NCBI GenBank assembly: GCA_017412625.1
Contig: JAFPWZ010000017.1
Location: 1 to 53,030 of the forward strand
DNA: 53,030 nt
Origin: Methanomicrobium sp.
GTDB taxonomy: Archaea > Halobacteriota > Methanomicrobia > Methanomicrobiales > Methanomicrobiaceae
Reading direction: 5' to 3'
Shown here: piece by piece, positions 50,088 to 53,030 of the stretch
Position numbering within the stretch: position 1 is the first letter of the stretch
Layout: each line of letters opens with the position of its first letter
Notes under the pieces: model-generated
Database searches by the model: none
The model's input: the letters and a program-made list of their open reading frames with translations, nothing else
What the model was told of the DNA's origin: nothing
Position numbers and translations under genes: made by a program

Positions 50088-50702
50088 ATGACCGATCCAT
50101 ACGAGGCTCTATTGAAGCACGCATATACCAATATTACCGAGAAATCCGGCGATGAGGGACGTTTTATTGTGCCCGAGGCGAAGGTGTTCGTGGAGGGTAA
50201 GACGACCGTTATCGAGAACTTCTCCGAGATTGTCTCGGTGCTGCGCCGCGAGCCCGACGGCGTCCTGAAATTCATCTGCGGCGAACTGGGTACCGCGGGC
50301 AAGAACGAACCGACACGTGCGGTATTCAACGGCAAGTTCGACAAACAGCAGATTGCGGGAATTATCTCAAAATACGTCGAGGACTATGTCATCTGCTCCG
50401 AGTGCGGAAAGCCGGATACCAGACTTGTGAAAGAGGGAAGGACGATTACCCTTAAGTGCGATGCCTGCGGCGGTCACCGCCCGATTCGCAAGAGAAAGGC
50501 AAAGACCGAGAATATCTCCGAGCAGGTCGAGGAGGGCATGGAGATGGAAGTCGATATCCAGTTCCTTTCCAAGCGCGGCGACGGCGTTGCCAAGATAGGC
50601 AAATACACGCTCTATGTGACGGGAACAAAGCCCGGTCAGAGAGTGAAGGTAAGAATCACGAGAGTTGCGGGATCGATAGTATTTACCGAGAAGATGGCGT
50701 AA
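50088..50702 (+). CDS. eif2b: Translation initiation factor 2 subunit beta with TRAM domain
   Basis: A 204-residue aIF2-beta, part of the heterotrimer that brings Met-tRNA to the ribosome. The core includes [19 protein letters not shown] and a zinc ribbon with [10 protein letters not shown] and CDACGG. After about residue 145 a C-terminal TRAM domain follows ([20 protein letters not shown] to the end), a common RNA-binding addition in euryarchaeal relatives. The open frame starts 24 codons earlier, but the ATG at 50088 fits a leaderless transcript from CACTATAAAAT (about 50063-50073) and gives the expected N-terminus [13 protein letters not shown]. Confidence 0.93.
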   Translation: MTDPYEALLKHAYTNITEKSGDEGRFIVPEAKVFVEGKTTVIENFSEIVSVLRREPDGVLKFICGELGTAGKNEPTRAVFNGKFDKQQIAGIISKYVEDYVICSECGKPDTRLVKEGRTITLKCDACGGHRPIRKRKAKTENISEQVEEGMEMEVDIQFLSKRGDGVAKIGKYTLYVTGTKPGQRVKVRITRVAGSIVFTEKMA

Positions 50703-50857
50703 TCAAGGCTGTCAAATATTATACATAAATTAATACATAATTCATTTTTTACCGCGCTTTCACGGGTGCGTGTGCATGCGGGATGCCAATATTATATCCG
50801 CGACCCGCATTTTATGGGAATCTTTTACTTAATGAAAATCGTATATGTATGGTATCT

Positions 50858-51127
50858 ATGGAAATAAAGATCATCGAGCTGACCGAAGATAAGGCAAAGC
50901 TTACATTTGTCGGTGAAAATCATACCTACATGAATCTGTTAAAGGAAGTCATCATCACCAATCCCGATGTGGATGTTGTTCAGTATTACAGCGAATATAC
51001 CTTCTCGGATCCGATTCTTCTCGTAACCACAAAGAACAAGAAGAACCCGATTGACATAATCAAGGCCGCCGCTCAACAGATTTCAAAAGACTGCTCTTCT
51101 CTTCTCGCACAGATTGAGAAGGCATAA
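50858..51127 (+). CDS. rpoL: RNA polymerase subunit L
   Basis: An 89-residue homologue of eukaryotic AC19/RPB11, which pairs with subunit D in polymerase assembly. The match spans IKIIELTEDKAKLTFVGENH, then TNPDVDVVQYYSEYTFSDP and NPIDIIKAAAQQI. ATGs at 50849 and 50858 are both possible; the second gives the standard N-terminus. A TATA-like TACTTAAT lies about 25 bases upstream. The 3' flank has repeated CGATTTTC units. Confidence 0.92.
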   Translation: MEIKIIELTEDKAKLTFVGENHTYMNLLKEVIITNPDVDVVQYYSEYTFSDPILLVTTKNKKNPIDIIKAAAQQISKDCSSLLAQIEKA

Positions 51128-51263
51128 ATCATTTTTAACACGATTTTCAAAAACGAATTTTCAAAAACGAAACTTAAAACGAGTATTATACGATTTTGGG
51201 TGATTTTCAGACGATTTTCGGACGATTATCCTACTATTTGCGATGTTTTTACGATATTAACGG

Positions 51264-51983
51264 TTATATCTCGACGCTGAATCCGTCGTGACAGACGTAT
51301 TTCCAGTCGAGCGGAATGTTGTGGCTCATGTGAACCAGATGGAACTCTTTGGGTTTCACGCGCCTGGCAAACGCAATCGCCTCGGCGTAGTTCATGTGCT
51401 TTCCGATATGGATTGTGGGATTCATGAGGGCGTCGATGAACATGATGTCGCAGTTTTCGAAAGCCGCGACCGTCCTGTCGCTCAGGACGTCGTTGGTATC
51501 CGAGGTGATTCCTATTTTTTTGCCGTTATACTCGATTATGATGCCGCAGGTGTACATCCCCGGGTGGTTGACCTCGACGAAGGTGAACTTTATGCCGAAG
51601 AGCTCGAAGGGAACATAGGGTTCCTGCGGGAATTTTCTGAAATCGATAAAATGGAAGTATTTTGCGATGTCGTCCATCGCTGTCGCCGCCGCATACCCGG
51701 GCGGGAACTTCTGAATCCTGTAGAATTCGTTGAAGCCGGCGATATGGTCATAGTGCGCGTGCGTCCATAAGACCGCGTCGATCTTTGGGCTGCCTGCGAG
51801 GAGAAGCTGTTTCCTTAAGTCCGGCGACGTGTCGATGAGGAGGTGGTGTCCGCCCTCCTCTATGAGATATGTCGAGCGCAGACGTTCTTTCCCCTGCGCA
51901 AGCGCCGCTTTACAGACATCGCAGTCGCAGCCTATCTTGGGTGTTCCCACCGTATCGCCCGTGCCCAAAACCGTCAGCTTCAT
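51264..51983 (-). CDS. Metallo-beta-lactamase-fold hydrolase, PhnP-like
   Basis: A 239-residue metallo-hydrolase of the PhnP/COG1235 group. An N-terminal zinc-type cluster CDCDVC is followed by the metal motif THAHYDHIAG, GITSDTNDV and a C-terminal HLVHMSHN. Relatives hydrolyse cyclic phosphodiesters or are tied to cofactor synthesis; the substrate here is unknown. GTG at 51992 opens the frame; the ATG at 51983 gives MKLTVLGTGDTVGTP, the normal start, and is preferred. Confidence 0.88.
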   Translation of the reverse strand: MKLTVLGTGDTVGTPKIGCDCDVCKAALAQGKERLRSTYLIEEGGHHLLIDTSPDLRKQLLLAGSPKIDAVLWTHAHYDHIAGFNEFYRIQKFPPGYAAATAMDDIAKYFHFIDFRKFPQEPYVPFELFGIKFTFVEVNHPGMYTCGIIIEYNGKKIGITSDTNDVLSDRTVAAFENCDIMFIDALMNPTIHIGKHMNYAEAIAFARRVKPKEFHLVHMSHNIPLDWKYVCHDGFSVEI

Positions 51984-52061
51984 CCTTCGCACCCTACATG
52001 GAATAACGTAATAAATAACGTAATTATCCGTTATTGTTTATTATCGATTTAATCTTTGTTC

Positions 52062-53030
52062 TCAGATTGAGGCGCCGAGGCGGATGTTTTCGCGGTCGCG
52101 GACACTGCTCATGCCCTGCTCGATGTCGCCGTCGTCCATGACGAAACTGTCGCGCATCAGTGCCGAGATAAGGGATTCCTTTATCATAATCTTGAGGTCG
52201 GCGCCGCTGAAGCCTTCGGTCTCGTTGGCAAGTCCGTCGTAGTCGCAGGTGCAGTCGAGGCAGCGCGTGATCTTCTGAAGAATCTCCCTTCTCATCGCAA
52301 AGTCGGGCAGCGGGAACTCGACGACGTCGTCGAACCTTCTCCATGCCGCTTCATCCAGCATTCCCGGGTGGTTTGTGGCGCCGATGAGCAGAACGCCGTT
52401 CTTGACGAAGCTGATTGTGTCGATGTTCTTGAGGAGCATGTTGACGGCACGCTTCATTGCGCCGTTATCCTCGGTAACGCGGCTTCTGGCGACGAAATCG
52501 AACTCGTCGATGAAGAGGATGCACGGGGAGAGTCTGCGTGCGAGGTCAAAGATTCGGTCGATGTTCTTGGAGGTCTCGCCGAGATACTGTGAGGTTATCA
52601 TGGCGAGACGGACTTCGAGAAGCGGCATCTTCAGTTTCTTTGCCATTGCAAGCGCAAGCGAGGTCTTGCCCGTTCCCGGGGGTCCGACGAAGAGGAGCTT
52701 TCCGAACTCGTAGATCTTTCTCTCGCGGAGGAAGTCCAGATTCTTTAAAGCGACGTCTATCTTCTTTATCATCTCTTCCTGGCGCGGTGTGCAGACGAGG
52801 TCTTCGAGCGACATCTCGCCGTCCTCGGAGGCGGAGAAGAGTATGAGGTTTCTTGCCTGTTTGAGTTCTTCGTCGTCGCCGACAATCTCTTCGAGTTTGG
52901 CGTCGAGGTAGTCTTTCGACTCGCAGTAGCGCGGCGTAAGTCTCCTGGCTTCTTCGTAGGAGATTCCGGGCGTCTTTGCCTGCTCGTAGTAGTATGAGAG
53001 TGCGGGGTTTTCGGCTATGAGGTCGGAGAC
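52062..53030 (-). CDS. AAA ATPase, 5' end outside the window
   Basis: At least 322 residues; the open frame runs off the end at 53030, so the N-terminus is missing. An ATG at 52814 is internal, because the same frame continues upstream with a helical region (YYYEQAKTPGISYEEARRLT). The AAA module shows Walker A GPPGTGKT, Walker B ILFIDEFDFV, sensor GATNHPGM and Arg-finger-like AAWRRFDDVVEFPLP. It resembles archaeal AAA proteins of the CDC48/proteasome-regulator class with a single module; no closer assignment is justified. Confidence 0.85.
   Translation of the reverse strand, partial: VSDLIAENPALSYYYEQAKTPGISYEEARRLTPRYCESKDYLDAKLEEIVGDDEELKQARNLILFSASEDGEMSLEDLVCTPRQEEMIKKIDVALKNLDFLRERKIYEFGKLLFVGPPGTGKTSLALAMAKKLKMPLLEVRLAMITSQYLGETSKNIDRIFDLARRLSPCILFIDEFDFVARSRVTEDNGAMKRAVNMLLKNIDTISFVKNGVLLIGATNHPGMLDEAAWRRFDDVVEFPLPDFAMRREILQKITRCLDCTCDYDGLANETEGFSGADLKIMIKESLISALMRDSFVMDDGDIEQGMSSVRDRENIRLGASI

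Noticed and set aside
50088-50702. aIF2-beta with TRAM as a novel fusion
   Set aside because: A TRAM domain at the C-terminus of aIF2-beta is, to my knowledge, already common in several euryarchaeal groups.

Overview
The window is a chromosomal segment of a hydrogenotrophic methanogenic archaeon, most likely of the order Methanomicrobiales. The reasons are the F420-reducing hydrogenase operon in the order frhA-frhD-frhG-frhB, the archaeal GTP cyclohydrolase of methanopterin synthesis (mptA), S-layer proteins of the DUF3821 type with PGF-type C-terminal sorting signals, archaeal information-processing genes (aIF1A, aIF2-beta, RpoL, Cbf5, Nop5, fibrillarin, Trm5), the archaeal AMP pathway and the mevalonate-pathway HMG-CoA reductase. 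Species cannot be fixed from the sequence alone. Many starts lie 22-30 bases after a TATA-like box, so leaderless transcripts seem common; others have a good Shine-Dalgarno (SD) sequence and TTG or GTG starts.

Layout. 1-5 kb: 3' part of tRNA-Lys, a duplicated pair of tiny membrane proteins, Trm5, HMG-CoA reductase, RimI and a DUF1015 protein. 5.1-8.5 kb: five tightly coupled genes, each with a type IV pilin-like N-terminus. 8.6-12.2 kb: a sulfur-transfer block with a free-standing threonyl-tRNA editing domain, cysteine desulfurase, IscU scaffold, MoaE, MoaD and a small HTH regulator with a cysteine cluster; the palindrome TTCACAATTGTGAA lies upstream of two transcription units here. 12.4-15.3 kb: aIF1A, CorA, a UPF0126/TRIC-type channel and a small winged-helix protein. 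15.4-19.8 kb: MazF-like protein, ribose-1,5-bisphosphate isomerase, a transglutaminase-like lipoprotein and AMP phosphorylase; the two metabolic enzymes belong to one AMP-degradation pathway that normally ends in type III RuBisCO, which is not in the window. 20-29.6 kb: an unknown protein, an Fe-S aldo/keto reductase, tRNA-Ser, Cbf5 with a very long disordered tail, HemD, a TctA-like permease, Nop5-fibrillarin, DUF1614 and tRNA-Gln. 30-37.6 kb: a cell-surface block with two paralogous S-layer proteins and a repeat-domain membrane protein. 37.8-42 kb: glutamine synthetase, DUF2124, a PAS histidine kinase and a CheC-like protein. 42-47.8 kb: frhADGB, mptA and a solitary ketol-acid-reductoisomerase-like Rossmann domain. 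47.9 kb to the end: PurL, aIF2-beta, RpoL, a PhnP-like metallo-hydrolase and a partial AAA ATPase.

The most interesting signals are: (1) a shared palindromic operator linking the Fe-S/sulfur-carrier genes to the cysteine-containing regulator; (2) short tandem repeats of 11-15 bp that start inside the last codons and stop codon of several unrelated genes; (3) eukaryote-like charged tails on Cbf5 and Nop5; (4) an apparent second, internal translation start in frhG that would give long and short isoforms; and (5) an identical 18-bp promoter at the same distance from two adjacent surface-protein genes. No CRISPR array, intact insertion sequence or prophage was found.
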